NCBI RefSeq assembly: GCF_000090795.2 | Contig: NW_003546290.1 | Location: forward strand, 1-64,000 | DNA: 64,000 bases | DNA from: Amphimedon queenslandica | Taxonomy: Eukaryota > Porifera > Demospongiae > Haplosclerida > Niphatidae | Direction of reading: 5' to 3' | In this document: piece after piece, positions 23,435 to 35,105 of the stretch | Layout of the letters: the number at the start of each line of letters is the position of its first letter | Numbering within the stretch: position 1 is the first letter of the stretch | Translations under genes and position numbers: made by a program | The notes under the pieces: generated by a model | The model's input: only the letters and a program-made list of their open reading frames with translations | Told to the model about the DNA's origin: nothing | Databases searched by the model: none

Positions 23435-23490
23435 ATTACCTCCAGTACACTAGTAGATAAGGAACTCACTAACAGTCTAATGCTAGGAAA
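23435..23490 (+). repeat. Duplicated fragment of the Ig-receptor region
   Basis: CTCCAGTACACTAGTAGATAAGGAACTCACTAACAG-type sequence (STLVDKELTNSLM) is shared with 31863-31915 and 37087-37140. In each place an NHL-coding 3' end or its relic follows on the right, so it marks one border of a duplicated block. Confidence 0.7.
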
Positions 23491-23694
23491 ATTATTTCAC
23501 TTCAAGCAACCAAAATCTACAATGTATGACTGACATTTTCCAATTTTGAATGTAATCAGCTAAAACTATACATGCAACATCAGATATGTATAGAGCACTA
23601 CTTTGTATTACATCATATTTAATTGCATCATTTGATAAAATAACATAACAACTAATTATAATACTAAACGAAATAATCAAACTATTGGTTCAAA

Positions 23695-24165
23695 ATTAAT
23701 AAGTCGAGATTTTTCAAAATCACAAATATGCATACAAGAATCTATTTTTATCAAATGCTAATCTACTAGGATTATCAGACTGGCCAATAATACTGCCTTT
23801 ACTTCCAAACTTACTAACAAACACACCATCACTAGTGAAGACTGATATATAATTCACTAACATACACTAGACCAGTAGCTGCAGTTATATTGTTATACTA
23901 TTAGACCTATTAAGCTGTCCAGGACCAGATCCTTCGGTACCAAACTGAGCCACAAACTTACCACCTGGAGAGAAATTTTGAATGTGGTGTGATTAAAGAA
24001 ATCAGTAACATACACTAATTCTTGACTGTCAAAAGCAATGTCATTTGGAGACTGAAAATGTCCATTAGCTGATCCACAGATACCAAATAAATGAGAGAAG
24101 GTTAGATCAGGATTCAAGACTTGTATATGATGATTAATACTATTAGCAATATAAACTTGTCATAA
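23695..24165 (-). pseudogene. TRIM-NHL pseudogene, last NHL repeats only
   Basis: The minus strand encodes about the last three NHL repeats in broken frames: LNPDLTFSHLFG, SPNDIAFDSQELVYVTD, and near the end a decayed VFVSKFGS-like blade. Relative to the paralogues there are several small deletions and the terminal VVY is lost. The RING, B-box, coiled-coil and filamin parts are absent. It follows the duplicated STLVDKELTNSLM fragment exactly as the complete gene at 37.6 kb does, so it is a truncated duplicate of that block. Confidence 0.8.
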
Positions 24166-24695
24166 ATAATAAATTTATTAATAAAGTTATTACTTTATTA
24201 GAGCAGGGCAATTGCAGTGGATTGCCCATTCAAAAATTTTACTCCAAGTGAAATAAGAATCTGATCCAATTATTCAACCCTGATCTCTTTATAAATGCAT
24301 GTAACATTACAAGGCACTTGTAACATGTTGTTAGAATCTACTCAAAATTAATTATTATCATACATAGCATGCATACATGGCAATTTATTATCAAATACAG
24401 CCATTAGGACAAAAAAATATTTGAAAATGTGCAACATTAATTGGGTATAATTTTTTAGCCAATGTGTGTATGGAAATTAGATGTAAGCTATATAGTACAG
24501 GAAGGTCACAACTCAAAACTTTATAATCAGAATCAGCTCAAACATAAATTAGGGATGATTGTTGCATTAAAATTGTTCAACTGTAGTTCCCTAAAACATT
24601 ATTATGGGGGCAAGTAATTTTCATTTCAAAGCCAATTTTCCCTAATGCCCATCCACTTAATTACCTCAAAATAATTATTGAATTTAAATTCTCTG
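24166..24695. other. Intergenic, nothing firm
   Basis: AT-rich sequence with one diverged AATCAGCTCAAAC repeat near 24530. No gene is seen. Confidence 0.4.
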
Positions 24696-25862
24696 TTAGT
24701 CTCCTAATCATAGTCGTAAACCTCTTGAGCATAGGGGAGGAGTCTTGATGCATGTACGCTTTAAAGTGTCCCTCTAAAAAATAATAAAACAATCATTTAA
24801 TTGAACAGATATACATCAACATGTAAGTACTATAGTTATATTTTACAGTCATTTCAAAAATATTAAAAAGATGTAAGTGCTATAAATAAATTTAATTTAC
24901 AGATGGAAACATTGGCTCATTTGGAGGTCGTTAAATTAGGTGATTTGTTTAAAATTTTGCAATTGTTAGGTCTTATACTGGCAGTTACAATGTCATTAAA
25001 CATATGTGAATAATAAAACAAAATGATTTCATTTTGGTAGGTGCTTACTGAGTAAAGGCTTAAATTAAGAGACAATATTATTATTATTATTATTATTTTG
25101 ACATTTGAATTACAAACCTTATCTTGACACTCTCCAGAAAGGTTGTTACTCCAAGCATGTCTCCTCATACAAACTCCTAGAGACTCTCAGTGAGACTCCT
25201 AGAGTAAATGACTGAGAGCTGGAGGGATGTGAAACCCTGCTGCTTCTTGAACCTTTAGAAGAGGAGAAGAGAGAGGAGCAAAAAGAGGGGAGAGAAAGAG
25301 GGGGGAGAGAGGAAGGGAGGGAGGGAGGGAGGGAAGGAGACAGAGAGAAAGAATTAAGAATAAGAAAAATAAAGAAAAAAGTAATGGCAAAATTTATTCA
25401 TAATTATGTATGCACATATGCACACATGATAATTTTCATACACATATCTACATAACATGTACATGTAAAATGGTGAACAATAAGCACCTGTGTTCACAGC
25501 TGTGACATAATTTGGTCCAATAGCTGCCCACTGACTCTCTCCTCAAATACTTTACAGTGAACTCTTTTCTAAAAAACAAATAAATAACAATAAAATAATT
25601 AATAAAACTAAAAAATTAGTCTTTTCTAATAAGAGAATTATTAATAAGCTTTAATAATGAAAAAACTCTGAAGCATCCTGGGAAGTAAGTGTGGTCAAAA
25701 AGGGCATTGTCTTATGAGGCACCTGGTATTCTAAGACATTGAAAGGTTGTCCCTCCAGTCTAAAGTTCTTTCAGAAAAGGTTAGGAGTGTAATACTGTAC
25801 ATTACTCTCAAGGAAATGACCAAAGATACACTGAATTACATCAGGTATATAAGATGATATGT
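24696..25862 (-). pseudogene. USP9X-like deubiquitinase relic (catalytic-domain exons)
   Basis: On the minus strand, about 25862-25690 reads IQCIFGHFLESNVQYYTP, then KNFRLEGQPFN and DASEFFH. This parallels [31 protein letters not shown] and DALEFFN of USP9X, with an in-frame stop near the FW. About 25570-25480 keeps a CHSCEHRC-like zinc-ribbon segment in mixed frames. Further open stretches at 25.25 kb (VQEAAGFHIPPALSHLL after an acceptor) and 24.75 kb (EGHFKAYMHQDSSPMLKRFT) may be later exons, but I cannot place them. The same exons recur at 30.3-31.6 kb. It is a degraded copy of a host ubiquitin protease inside the TRIM-NHL array. Confidence 0.5.
25247..25340. repeat. GA-rich purine tract
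   Basis: Imperfect GAGAGAGG / GGAGGGAGGGAGG run. An equivalent pyrimidine tract lies at 23020-23095. Confidence 0.8.
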
Positions 25863-26968
25863 AAAGAAATATTGTATAGATGTTATGTATTAGATCTACA
25901 TTATAATTACGTAAATTATGTAAATATTCAAAATTTAATACTGCATACATTGTAATTTTTGAGTGCTTATAAAGTCATATTTTAAAAGAAAAGTGCTCAA
26001 AATAAATTATGTGTGAGCTCATTTTATTGCTCTGGCCATAGTCTATGTACCATGGAATGGCATTGGAGGTGGGTGGATTAAATTACGTGGATTGAAGACA
26101 AGCACAAAATAAAAAAATTAACACACAACAAAATTATCGCCTATATGAAAGAATAAAAGTCACAATGAGACACCTACGGTGATTGGACTCGCCACAGCTG
26201 CTCTTGCATTTATACACTATTCTATTATCTACTCTCTTCTACTCTCTACTCTTCATCTCTATTATGCAGCATAATCAAGATAATGACAATGCATGATTCA
26301 TTACTTTTAGTAGTGCATGTAGCATGTTCTGTACCGACTCAAGTCAAAAGAGCTACAAAAAACTAACACTTATTATGATGGCACAGATACTGTTGTCTTG
26401 ATAGAATTTATTAATTTAAGGGATCATACATAAAACAGCAATAGAATTATGTATTAAGCAATGCAAGCCAGCTAAGATGTAAAAATAATTGCCAATTATT
26501 AGAGTTGAAAGAGTCTGCCACTGAGTTTATTTTTATTTTATTTTTTATTAATTTTTTTATTTTAAGTTTATTTTTATTTCCAGTAATCTACTGGAAGAGT
26601 GTCATTGCTGTATTATTACTTTTTCCGTTATTTATCAAGCTTCTTATCTCTAGCGCTGCTCTTTAAAAATTTTTACCTGATAATAGAAGAATGATCTATG
26701 AGTCTAGAAAACTTAGTTTTTTAATTTAAAAAGTTTTTAACAAAGCTAATTAAGATATGCAGGACAACCTAAGTACTTAATAGATTTGCTTGTCTACACG
26801 GCGAGTCCAATAAGTACATGTAATTTCCTCTTTATACTAACCATCCTCCTATTAGTCTGTTTTTAAATACCAGGAATTAATAATAATAGTAATAATTGAT
26901 AAAACTATGATAAAACCAAAACTAAACAAAAAAATAGTTTGGTATAATAAATAAACTTAATGTAATAA
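25863..26968. other. Intergenic; segmental duplicate at 26136-26502
   Basis: No gene is seen. 26136-26502 is the partner of 16005-16380. The rest is AT-rich 3' flank of the next TRIM-NHL gene. Confidence 0.7.
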
Positions 26969-29047
26969 CTAATAAACAACAAGCCGTCTATTATTAAAAT
27001 CACAGACATACAAGAATCGATCTTTATCAAATGCTAATCCACAAGGAGTATAAAACTGAGAAATATTATTGCCTTTACTACCAAACTTCTTAAGAAACAC
27101 ACCATCGCTAGTGAAGACTGAGATACGATGATTACTGTTCTCACTAACATACACTAGACCAGTAGCTGTAGTGTCTATTGTTATACCTATTGGAACACTA
27201 AGCTGTCCAGGACCAGATCCTTTAGTACTAAACTGGCCCACAAACTTTCCACTTGGAGAGAACTTCTGAATACGATGGTTACAACTATCAGTAACATACA
27301 CTAATCCTTGAATGTCAATAGCAATGTCATTGGGATACTTAAAATGTCCATTACCTGATCCTTTACTACCAAACAAATGAGAGAAGGTTAGATCAGGATT
27401 CAAGACTTGTATACAATCATTATTCATATCAGCAATATAAACCCGTCCTGTTATAGAAGAAATGGCTATACCAGAAGGATAATTGAATTGTAGTGGTCCA
27501 CTGCCATACTTACCAACTGATGCTATAAGGTATCCATTTATGCTTATCTTCTGGATCCTGTGATCATCAGATACAAGAATAAATTTGTCTTGAGTAATGG
27601 CTACACTACGAGGAGAAGAAAACTCAACATTACCACTTCCTCCTTTCCCACCTAATAATTTCACTTTCTTACCTTCTCTATCCAGTATCATCACATAGTT
27701 ACCATTAGTCTCAGTTATTATAAGATGATTATCATCACTTACGGCAACTCCCATTGGATGCTTAAGTTCAGTTATAGTACGTACTGGAGTGATGTTATCA
27801 AGGTAAGGATTGATAGGGATGACTAATGAGGTATCTTCAAGGTGTACATCATATACTTGTACTTTTACTGTATGAGTACCACTAGTTGAAGGGTTACACT
27901 GTATCCTATACACTCCAGGATCAGTGCTGGTGGTAGTGACTGTAGTGTGAATGGGTTGATCACCTTTACCAACTGCTACTAGACTACAACTCAGAGAAGA
28001 GAGGGGAACACACAAAACAGATAAATCTGGTGCCTCCATTGAAAGTAAAAACGAAATTGTTCTGCCAGCAGGTGTAATACGATCAATCTTCTTCATTCTA
28101 CACTGCTCTAGTGCAGTAGATGAGTAGGTCACAATATCTCCAATGTGATGTAGCAATTTTATATCTTTACTCAATACAAAGTCGGCCTTTTCCTTTGGAT
28201 GTAACTCCTCCACATTGATCCCTGCAGTAACTTCACTCATACGCTCCATCATCTGTTTTTTAGACCTCAGGATTTGTTGAGGACTGCCTGTCTTCAGACT
28301 CCGTTCCACATAATCCTCAACATCCTCCAGAAGACTCAAACTCATTTCTGCTGATTTCATTTGCTCAGACAGCACCTTTAGTTTAGCATCAGTGACCCTC
28401 TTTGCCTGCTCAGTCAGTTTCCTCTCTGACTGATGAAGAACATTCATCATTTCCTCTACCATTTCATGTATTTCTTTTAAGACTCCTTCTCCTCTCTCTC
28501 TGATCCCACCCTCTCTCTCTGCTAGAGCAGACAGGACCTTCTTGAGATCTCCCTTCTTTCCCTCAACTGGTAATAGAAATTCTCTTAACTTTTGACAGTG
28601 TTTAGTATAACTGTCAGCAATTAAGTCATATTCATGATTTTTGTGATTACGAACTGAGCAACTAACACAGATTACTGTATTACACGTTTCACAGAATAGC
28701 TCCAAAGGCTTTCCATGATCACTACAAGTGGCCCCTTGAGGATTAGGCAAAACTGCTGTCTTCTCCATCGCACTGTGTATTTCTTTGAGGTTGTTTACAT
28801 GAAATGCTACAGGAAAGGCTCCTGCTCCTTCTTCTGGTAATTCTGTACAATGACAACAAGTGGGACAAGAGAGGTAATAGGTCTCATTCTTTTTATCCAG
28901 GGGTAATCTCTCCAGACAGTGCTGACAGAATGAATGCAGACAAGGTAAAGTCTTAGGGTTGGTATAGTGGTCAAGACACACAGGACAGGTGAGCTGTTCC
29001 TCCAGTTTGAGGAGACTAGGAGAAGATGAAGATGGGTTGGTTGCCAT
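26969..29047 (-). CDS. TRIM-NHL E3 ubiquitin ligase, one B-box, intact
   Basis: The product has 692 residues when started at MATNPSSSS (29047), the start conserved in all paralogues. The frame stays open 45 codons further upstream, but that extension is hydrophobic and not conserved. RING is C21, C24, C36, H38, C41, C44, C61, C64. The single B-box is C108, H111, C119, C122, C127, C130, H135, H138. Coiled coil, filamin-type domain and six NHL repeats follow, ending NRRLVVY. The predicted role is RING-type ubiquitin ligase with an NHL recognition propeller, in the cytoplasm. The coiled coil is almost identical to the copies at 14.5 and 37.6 kb, while the NHL loops differ more. GGAAGTTATCATG lies about 236 bases upstream of the start. 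No introns or lesions are visible. Confidence 0.9.
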   Translation of the reverse strand: MATNPSSSSPSLLKLEEQLTCPVCLDHYTNPKTLPCLHSFCQHCLERLPLDKKNETYYLSCPTCCHCTELPEEGAGAFPVAFHVNNLKEIHSAMEKTAVLPNPQGATCSDHGKPLELFCETCNTVICVSCSVRNHKNHEYDLIADSYTKHCQKLREFLLPVEGKKGDLKKVLSALAEREGGIRERGEGVLKEIHEMVEEMMNVLHQSERKLTEQAKRVTDAKLKVLSEQMKSAEMSLSLLEDVEDYVERSLKTGSPQQILRSKKQMMERMSEVTAGINVEELHPKEKADFVLSKDIKLLHHIGDIVTYSSTALEQCRMKKIDRITPAGRTISFLLSMEAPDLSVLCVPLSSLSCSLVAVGKGDQPIHTTVTTTSTDPGVYRIQCNPSTSGTHTVKVQVYDVHLEDTSLVIPINPYLDNITPVRTITELKHPMGVAVSDDNHLIITETNGNYVMILDREGKKVKLLGGKGGSGNVEFSSPRSVAITQDKFILVSDDHRIQKISINGYLIASVGKYGSGPLQFNYPSGIAISSITGRVYIADMNNDCIQVLNPDLTFSHLFGSKGSGNGHFKYPNDIAIDIQGLVYVTDSCNHRIQKFSPSGKFVGQFSTKGSGPGQLSVPIGITIDTTATGLVYVSENSNHRISVFTSDGVFLKKFGSKGNNISQFYTPCGLAFDKDRFLYVCDFNNRRLVVY

Positions 29048-29429
29048 TTTAAGAAAAGAATAAAATTTTGACAGTAAAGCAAGAAAATGAAGAGAGATAA
29101 AGGTAGAAGACAGCAAATGAAGATAGAGCAAGAACAAACAATAAAAAACAAACAAGTTGGGAGGAACAAGATGCAGCAACAAAAGAAATCGAAGAAGGTG
29201 GAAAAAGGAGAGAAAGACTAGAGATTAGGTAAACACAGAAGTGGGCGATAATAAACATATACCACTATACAGTATAAACTAAAGGAAGTTATCATGCTAG
29301 CACACAACAATTATAACACTTCCCACGCCAAGCATTGAAGGTGATTTTACATGGGAATGCAAAGCAAAGTGGAGGAGGTGGACAAGAATATATAAAATTG
29401 AAATAAAAAAAGCATTAATACATGTATGC

Positions 29430-29950
29430 TATTGATGGCCCAAAAATCCAAGGGAAACCGCCGTTTGCCATGCTGCAGTGAATGAAGTTGTGCACAAGAC
29501 GTTATCATCAGCAGGGATTCCATCTACCCCTGAACCTTCTGGCCTTTCTCGTTGTGATGGTAAGCGACCTGATGGTATGACCCTGATTCCATGGGAAAAG
29601 GGCAAACCACTGGTATGGGATGCAACAGTCCCTGATTCTCTGGTGGTTTCCTACAGATCTCAAGCCATCATTGCCACAGAGGCTGTAGCTGCCTCTGCTG
29701 AATCTCACAAGATCTCTAAGTATACCAACCTGCCCCAGTCTCTCTTCTTTTGTCCATTGGCTATTGAGTCACTTGGAGGCTGGAGCGCTGGGTCCTTGAT
29801 CTCGTCATCTTATTCACCACCTAAGTCGTAGGATTTGGCATCTCACAGGGGAGGAAAATAGCACAAGCTACTTACTCCAGAGACTGTTTGTAGCTGTTCA
29901 GAGAGAGAACGCTAGTTTAATCTGTGTCTCTTTACCTCTGGGTCCCTCCC
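29430..29950 (+). mobile_element. Retroelement C-terminal fragment (RPDG/WDATV family)
   Basis: An open stretch from about 29478 reads GLSRCDGKRPDGMTLIPWEK, then PLVWDATVPDSLVVSY and further ATEAVAASAESHKISKY. It continues to LLQRLFVAVQRENA near 29.9 kb. I know this arrangement (DGKRPDG, WD-TV-D, VAVQRGNA) as the region after a reverse transcriptase in non-LTR-like elements of many invertebrates. RPDG plus VWDATV could be a nuclease-like core, but that is inference. No reverse transcriptase is present. The element is a broken 3' remnant, with at least one break. Confidence 0.55.
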
Positions 29951-29989
29951 TTTAACTTATTATTTGTGTTTTCATTATTATTGCTATTT

Positions 29990-30260
29990 TTTACTTATTA
30001 TTGTTGTTACTTATTATTGTTGTTACTTATTATTGCTGTTACTTATTATTGTTGTTGTTGTTATTGTTATTATTGTTACTGTTGTCCAGATGTGGCTGTC
30101 TCGCTTCCCCATCTTTCCTCCTTCAGTGGATGGTGTGGTGTAATTGTTTTCTGTTTATGTACTATCAACTTTAATAATAATAAAATAACAATAATATTAA
30201 TAGTATTTTGGTTTGTAGGGCTCTCCCTTTCTGTTTTTATTGTACTGTTGCTTGTTACTT

Positions 30261-30304
<44 letters not shown>

Positions 30305-30314
30305 TGATGATGAT
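29990..30314. repeat. TTATTGTTGTTAC minisatellite and (ATA)n
   Basis: TTATTATTGTTGTTAC-like units occupy about 29990-30085, and pure (ATA)n followed by (ATG)n occupies about 30262-30314. Both follow the retroelement tail. Confidence 0.85.
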
Positions 30315-31620
30315 AAGAGAAAACTCTTACTTGTCTTAGAGCAATCTTTCATCTCTCAGTATTAGAATCAAGTGTCTACAAAAAGAAGCTATATTTAATG
30401 TAAAAGCATAAAATTAGAGAGAAGATACATGTACACAAGTATGATAAAATTATCTTACTGAAGTTCTATATCCACCAACACCAATTGTCCTGACAATTAT
30501 CTGATGCTCTTTAGTGAGACTGAACTTATAGTAACATATTATAATAAGTTAACTACAGGTATGAAGAGAGAGAGGGAGCATGTCAAGTCAATGTACACTA
30601 TAGGCCACATAATAGTAAACCCATCCCAAAATAAGCAGACATAATTATGCTCTCTTATTCGAGTACCTTACCCATTCTCTGTCGTTCCTATCTGAATTTG
30701 TTCCAGAGTTACTTCAAGTCTCTCGCTCACTCTCTTCCTCAATGAAGACAAGGTTTCATTAGAATGACACTGAGAGAGAAAAAGAGGAGAGAGAACAAAG
30801 AGCAAGTTAGTTTAAAGCACATGTACATGTAGAAGTAAAAAAGATGATGAAAAGGAACACATGTTAAAAAGACACCTAAAACATTACATGTGCATTTCAA
30901 AATTACAAGTACATGCACATAATGTACATGTACATACTAGCCAAAGTACATGTACTGTATAGAGTTAAGGAACATGCACCTGTAAAAAAAGGAGAAAGAG
31001 AGGGAGAGAGAAATGTATTTTCCTTACATCAATCATGAAGTGTCTGATGCTGATCAACTGATATATATGCATGATTTATTCATACAGTACATATGTGTAC
31101 ATGTACATATGCACACATGATAACATATCCCCATTACATGTACATGTAAACAATAAGCACTTGTGTTCACAGCCATGACATGATTTGGTCTAAAAACTGC
31201 CACCAAATCTCTCTTCAAATACTTTACTGTGACCTCTTTTCTAATAAACAAATAAATCACAATAAAATAAATAAATAAACAAATTAATCTTTTCTAATAA
31301 GAGATCTATTACTAACTTTTAATAACTAGCCACACTCACTTTAAGAATCTTGTCTATCTGATCAGTTAAGCTTGAGAAGAACTCTGAACCGTCCTAAAAA
31401 TAGGTGTCGTCAAATAGGGCATGGTTTTGTGACGTACATGATGTTCTAAGACATTGACGAGTTAGACATCCCTCGAGTCTAAAGTTCTTCCAGAGAAGGT
31501 CTGGACTCCAGAGTGTAATATTGTAGATTACTTTCAAGGAGATGACCAAAGATACACTGAGCATCAGGTATATAGGATACTATAAGAGGGAAAGAGTGAG
31601 AGAGAGGGAGGATGGATACA
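30315..31620 (-). pseudogene. USP9X-like deubiquitinase relic, second block
   Basis: The minus strand at about 31590-31350 reads CIFGHLLESNLQYYTLE, then in another frame WKNFRLEG and further on SEFFSSLTDQIDKILK. This is the same catalytic-domain exon as at 25.7-25.86 kb, with a frame break. About 31245-31145 carries FEERFGGSF, then CHGCEHKC, matching the GGSF...C..C zinc-ribbon of USP9X, with a stop in between. Two further clean-looking exons, CHSNETLSSLRKRVSERLEV (30665-30775, donor GTAAGG) and SLTKEHQIIVRTIGVGGYRT (about 30465-30530, donor GTAAGA), lie in between and may belong to the same gene; the first resembles the ubiquitin-like segment known in large USPs. Mixed intact and broken exons argue for decay. 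Confidence 0.5.
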
Positions 31621-31769
31621 GCAATTGCAGTAAAAACATTACATAAAATAGAAATGAAATACCAACATTTTCTTAAGTAATCTGGTAAAACAAATATAAA
31701 CAAAGAATTTTATAGTTCCGTAAACGTAATGGCTACACATTCTTTTTTGATATTGATAAAATCCAAAGT

Positions 31770-31915
31770 TTATAATTCCTCTCTCTGAGTAATAGCATTA
31801 GTACTTTGGTTTATAATTGGCCATAACAATCAGATGATTCCAGTAAAAGAACTAGATATTAACTCCAGTACACTAGTAGATAAGAAACTCACTAACAGTC
31901 TAATGCCAAGAAGCT
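31770..31915 (+). repeat. Duplicated fragment of the Ig-receptor 3' exon
   Basis: It matches 37015-37140 with small indels (ATAATTCC(T/C)CTCTCT..., then STLVDK(K/E)LTNSLM). The reading frame here is broken, whereas the 37 kb copy is open. Confidence 0.7.
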
Positions 31916-32659
31916 GCCTGCTTCTAAAATAATTAGCTGTCAAAACACTCTTCAAACTTTATTTGATTCTCAATATGAGTCAACCGAGAAGGTATTGTTT
32001 TGAGGTGTTATGGATAAGGCTGATTTTATTCATTATAGAACTGAAAAGGATGACATTAGCACCTCTATGAGGTAAGAGGTCATCTGTTTGTATTGCAAAT
32101 CCTTTTTCAGGACAGCAGCAATGAAGAGATCAAGAACATGGAAAGATCCTCAACAAAAGAAATCAAAGATCGGTTTGTCTTCATATTTTGAGCATCTGTT
32201 TTTGTTGAATAATTTAGTAAAAGTGCCATCCATTGCTGCATCGTCATATTGTCGGTTTACAACCTTCAAGAATTGGCTTGAATCTTCTCGATTCTATTTA
32301 AAAGATGAGATGACTATTATAGGCAGTGTAAAAGTGGTTGATGACATCACAATGCACATACCACTAAATCAAACGCCTAGGTAATTTCTGTGTTTCTGGG
32401 TGGTGTGCATGGGAATTAAAGGGGGTCCAGTGCAGCCATAATGATCTACCAGTATTATCCACTCTTGGTATTATCTACTACATATAATGTAATGATAGCA
32501 TACATTGCTAGCTTGGGCTCATCCTTCCCAATGTTCTACATTCATATATACATGTGTAAATGTAATTTTTTGACATGTTTGTTAGGGCTTGGATTAGAGA
32601 CATCATGTGACTTATTGTAACCTGTTATTCTTTGCCAAATTATTCACAAAAAATTTCAG
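31916..32659. other. Intergenic with a weak open frame
   Basis: The plus-strand frame 32088-32384 (98 codons, basic N-terminal part with RSRTWKDPQQKKSK) has no recognised motif. An alternative reading after TTTTTCAG gives SNEEIKNMERSSTKEIKDR. Neither is strong enough to call as a gene. Confidence 0.3.
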
Positions 32660-33028
32660 CATGATTAGGCCTTGGCAGATTATGCCAGCATAATTTTGAG
32701 CATATTAGGGCCCAAAAGCATAAGCATAATGTAAGCATAATAGGGCTATAATAGAAACTTTTGAAAAAATGTACTGAGAAATGCAATAAACAAGCCCTTG
32801 TGCTTAATAAATTAACTGTTTTTAATTATGTTTAAACAGCTACTATTGTCTAAAACTAATTACTGGGTCGCATTTTGGGTGGGGCTGGGTTATTATAATG
32901 AAATTCGGCATGGGCATATGTTGTAGCACAATGGCTGATTAGTAGAGCATAATAGAGCTGTTTCCTGAGAATTGCAGCATAGCATAATAGAGCAATTTTA
33001 GAGCATAATCCGCCAAATCCTAAGCATG
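32660..33028. mobile_element. Inverted-repeat element, 369 bases
   Basis: CATGATTAGGCCTTGGCAGA at the left pairs with the reverse complement of TCCGCCAAATCCTAAGCATG at the right, and pairing continues inward (GATTATGC...). The interior repeats GCATAATAG(A/G)G many times. It is non-coding. Confidence 0.6.
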
Positions 33029-33589
33029 ATGTTGCTGGGATGAAGGTCACACACCTTCAAAGATTGCTCAGTTCACAATGCTGAAGTAAACAAAGTATGT
33101 GGATTGATATCCTTGAATCCTTGACTAAAATTGTTTCAGGTATGGTATTTTAAAATAGCAAAATCTCAAAAATGAGCTTTAGAATTAAAAAAAAAATGGT
33201 GTGAAATCATACACGCATACAATTTGTTTATTTTATTCAGTTCCTCAATTCTTTTTAACAACCTGACCCCAGGTTGTTCCTATAATTGATTTCACCCACA
33301 TGCAATGTTTGTATTATTGTATGTCCACACTTACATGTATTGGAGAAATACAAGCCTTAGCAACCACCCGCCCATGCTCATTCAAATAACTACAAATAAA
33401 AGCCATAACACTTTGAACGTGTCAACTATTTTAGGAAACTTTCCTATGATCACAGATTGGTACATTTGCTGTATAACACCTGCTGAAGAAGAGTTCCAGT
33501 TTCTCCTTGTGAAGGACAATAAAGTTGTTATCATATCTTCAAATAAGAATCCACTTAAACGGTATATCTTCATTTAAACGCTTTTATAA

Positions 33590-33640
33590 TAAATAATAAG
33601 TCAGGATTTTAAAAATCACAAACATACAAGAATCTATAAG
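33590..33640 (-). pseudogene. Relic of a TRIM-NHL gene 3' end
   Basis: AATAAGTCAGGATTTTAAAAATCACAAACATACAAGAATC-type sequence is the last codons of the NHL propeller as at 37.56 kb (cut here at about 50 bases). The flanking 33305-33577 plus-strand frame has no recognised motif. Confidence 0.65.
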
Positions 33641-33890
33641 ATCATTCTCATATAGTTACTCAATTACTGTAAATTTCATTACACTTTATAAAAAGCACTG
33701 CATTACTATTATCTCTTGTTTTTATACTCATGGACTCAGTCTCCTGGTTGTGATATGTACAGTACAAGTTGATAACACATATGCACTATTCAGCACTATA
33801 GTACTATAGTGTACATAAACATTGTTGCTCAATCGACTGAAAAATTTCCTCCTGCCTGGGAAGCTAGCAGCCACAAGAGAGTCAGAGATC

Positions 33891-34337
33891 ATGGCCAGTC
33901 TTAAAAGTGTACCAAATATACCAGACAGTGTATCACAGGATATAACAGAGCCTACTACAGCCACCAGTACTGAGCAAAACATTGTCACTAAGGTATGGTA
34001 ATGACAGGGTTTTAATATATAAGTGATGCTTTCAGTCTTCATTGTTTGTTAATTATATATAGAGACTATGATGAACATTATTTTATACATAGGTGAAATC
34101 AAAAGTGGAGCAGAACACTAAAACTAAATATAGTACTTTCACTGCACACAAATATGTCAAAAAAGAAAGCATTTATCTAGTCAGGGTATAAATAAAATAA
34201 TGTGATTAATAATGTATTAATAGTAGGTTGATGCTGGTGAGGGTCGTTACGTTGATGTGAAGATAGACTACAGGTTTGGCAAAGCTAATTTTAAAACAGC
34301 AACTGCCAGTGGAATAGACGACCCACTCAGTCTTTAA
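33891..34337 (+). CDS. Small three-exon gene, 101 residues, unrecognised
   Basis: The exons are 33891-33992, 34093-34185 and 34227-34337. Introns of 100 and 41 bases have GT-AG ends, every junction is in phase 0, and the last exon ends at a natural TAA. The product starts MASLKSVPNIPDSVSQDITE, has a Ser/Thr-rich acidic N-terminal third, then a basic centre (KSKVEQNTKTKYSTFTAHKY). It ends with a beta-rich stretch (VDAGEGRYVDVKIDYRFGKA). There is no signal peptide or membrane segment, so it is probably intracellular. I do not recognise the family, and the last two exons may form a small beta domain. The exact phase agreement across two introns makes chance unlikely. Confidence 0.6.
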
Positions 34338-34893
34338 ATACTGTGACAGAATAGACATAAACTATGAATTCAAAACTGATTTAATTAATTGTATTTCATT
34401 TAAAAAATATTAAACTTTTGACTTTAGCAATAAAAACTTGACCATAGTAATAAGTGTGCTATAAAAATAAGTAATTTTATTATCTCCTGCAACTGATAAT
34501 AATCAACAAGCACTATACAAGTATGATAAAATACTGCTGCTGTATAGGGTACAAACCAATACACAAGACAGGTGATGATGCTGTCATAATGCAATGATAT
34601 CAGCTCTGTTGTGAGGATTCTCTATTGGTGAGTGACCATGCATGAACATTGTGAATTGTTCATCACTAATAAAATATAAAAACCCAATCATATGGAATGT
34701 ACATGCATACATATGCACACTTTTAAATGTTACAGCATTATGTTAATAAACATACAAACTAGAGCAGTATCCATACTAGTGCTATCATCTGGTGACACTT
34801 ATAGTGGATGCATCTAGATTTTAATTCCATTAGCTAATATGATGTATTTAGGAAAAGAGGATTCTTGATTCTAGTTGGCACAGTGTCAGCAGT

Positions 34894-35105
34894 TACTGTA
34901 TACACCATATATTTTGCGGTAAATAAAATGTTGTGATTTTCGTGTTTTGGAAAAATTAGCAAAATTAAAATCCGCAAAATAGCATGTTGATTGTATAGTA
35001 GAGGTGCGGTAATTACATTAAAATCGTGAATTTTTTATTCACAAATACAAAAATGCAGCCAAATCACAAAATTTTATACCCGTGAAATATATGGTGTATA
35101 CGGTA
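34894..35105. mobile_element. TIR element (TACCGTATACACCATAT family)
   Basis: The ends TACTGTATACACCATATATT and TATATGGTGTATACGGTA are inverted repeats, and most of the 212 bases fold back. A second member lies at 48396-48597. Confidence 0.8.

Noticed and set aside
29047-29182. 45-codon upstream extension of the 27.0 kb TRIM-NHL gene with hydrophobic residues
   Set aside because: The paralogues all start at MAT(K/N/T)PSSSS. The extension is not conserved and would place a signal-anchor-like segment before a cytosolic RING.
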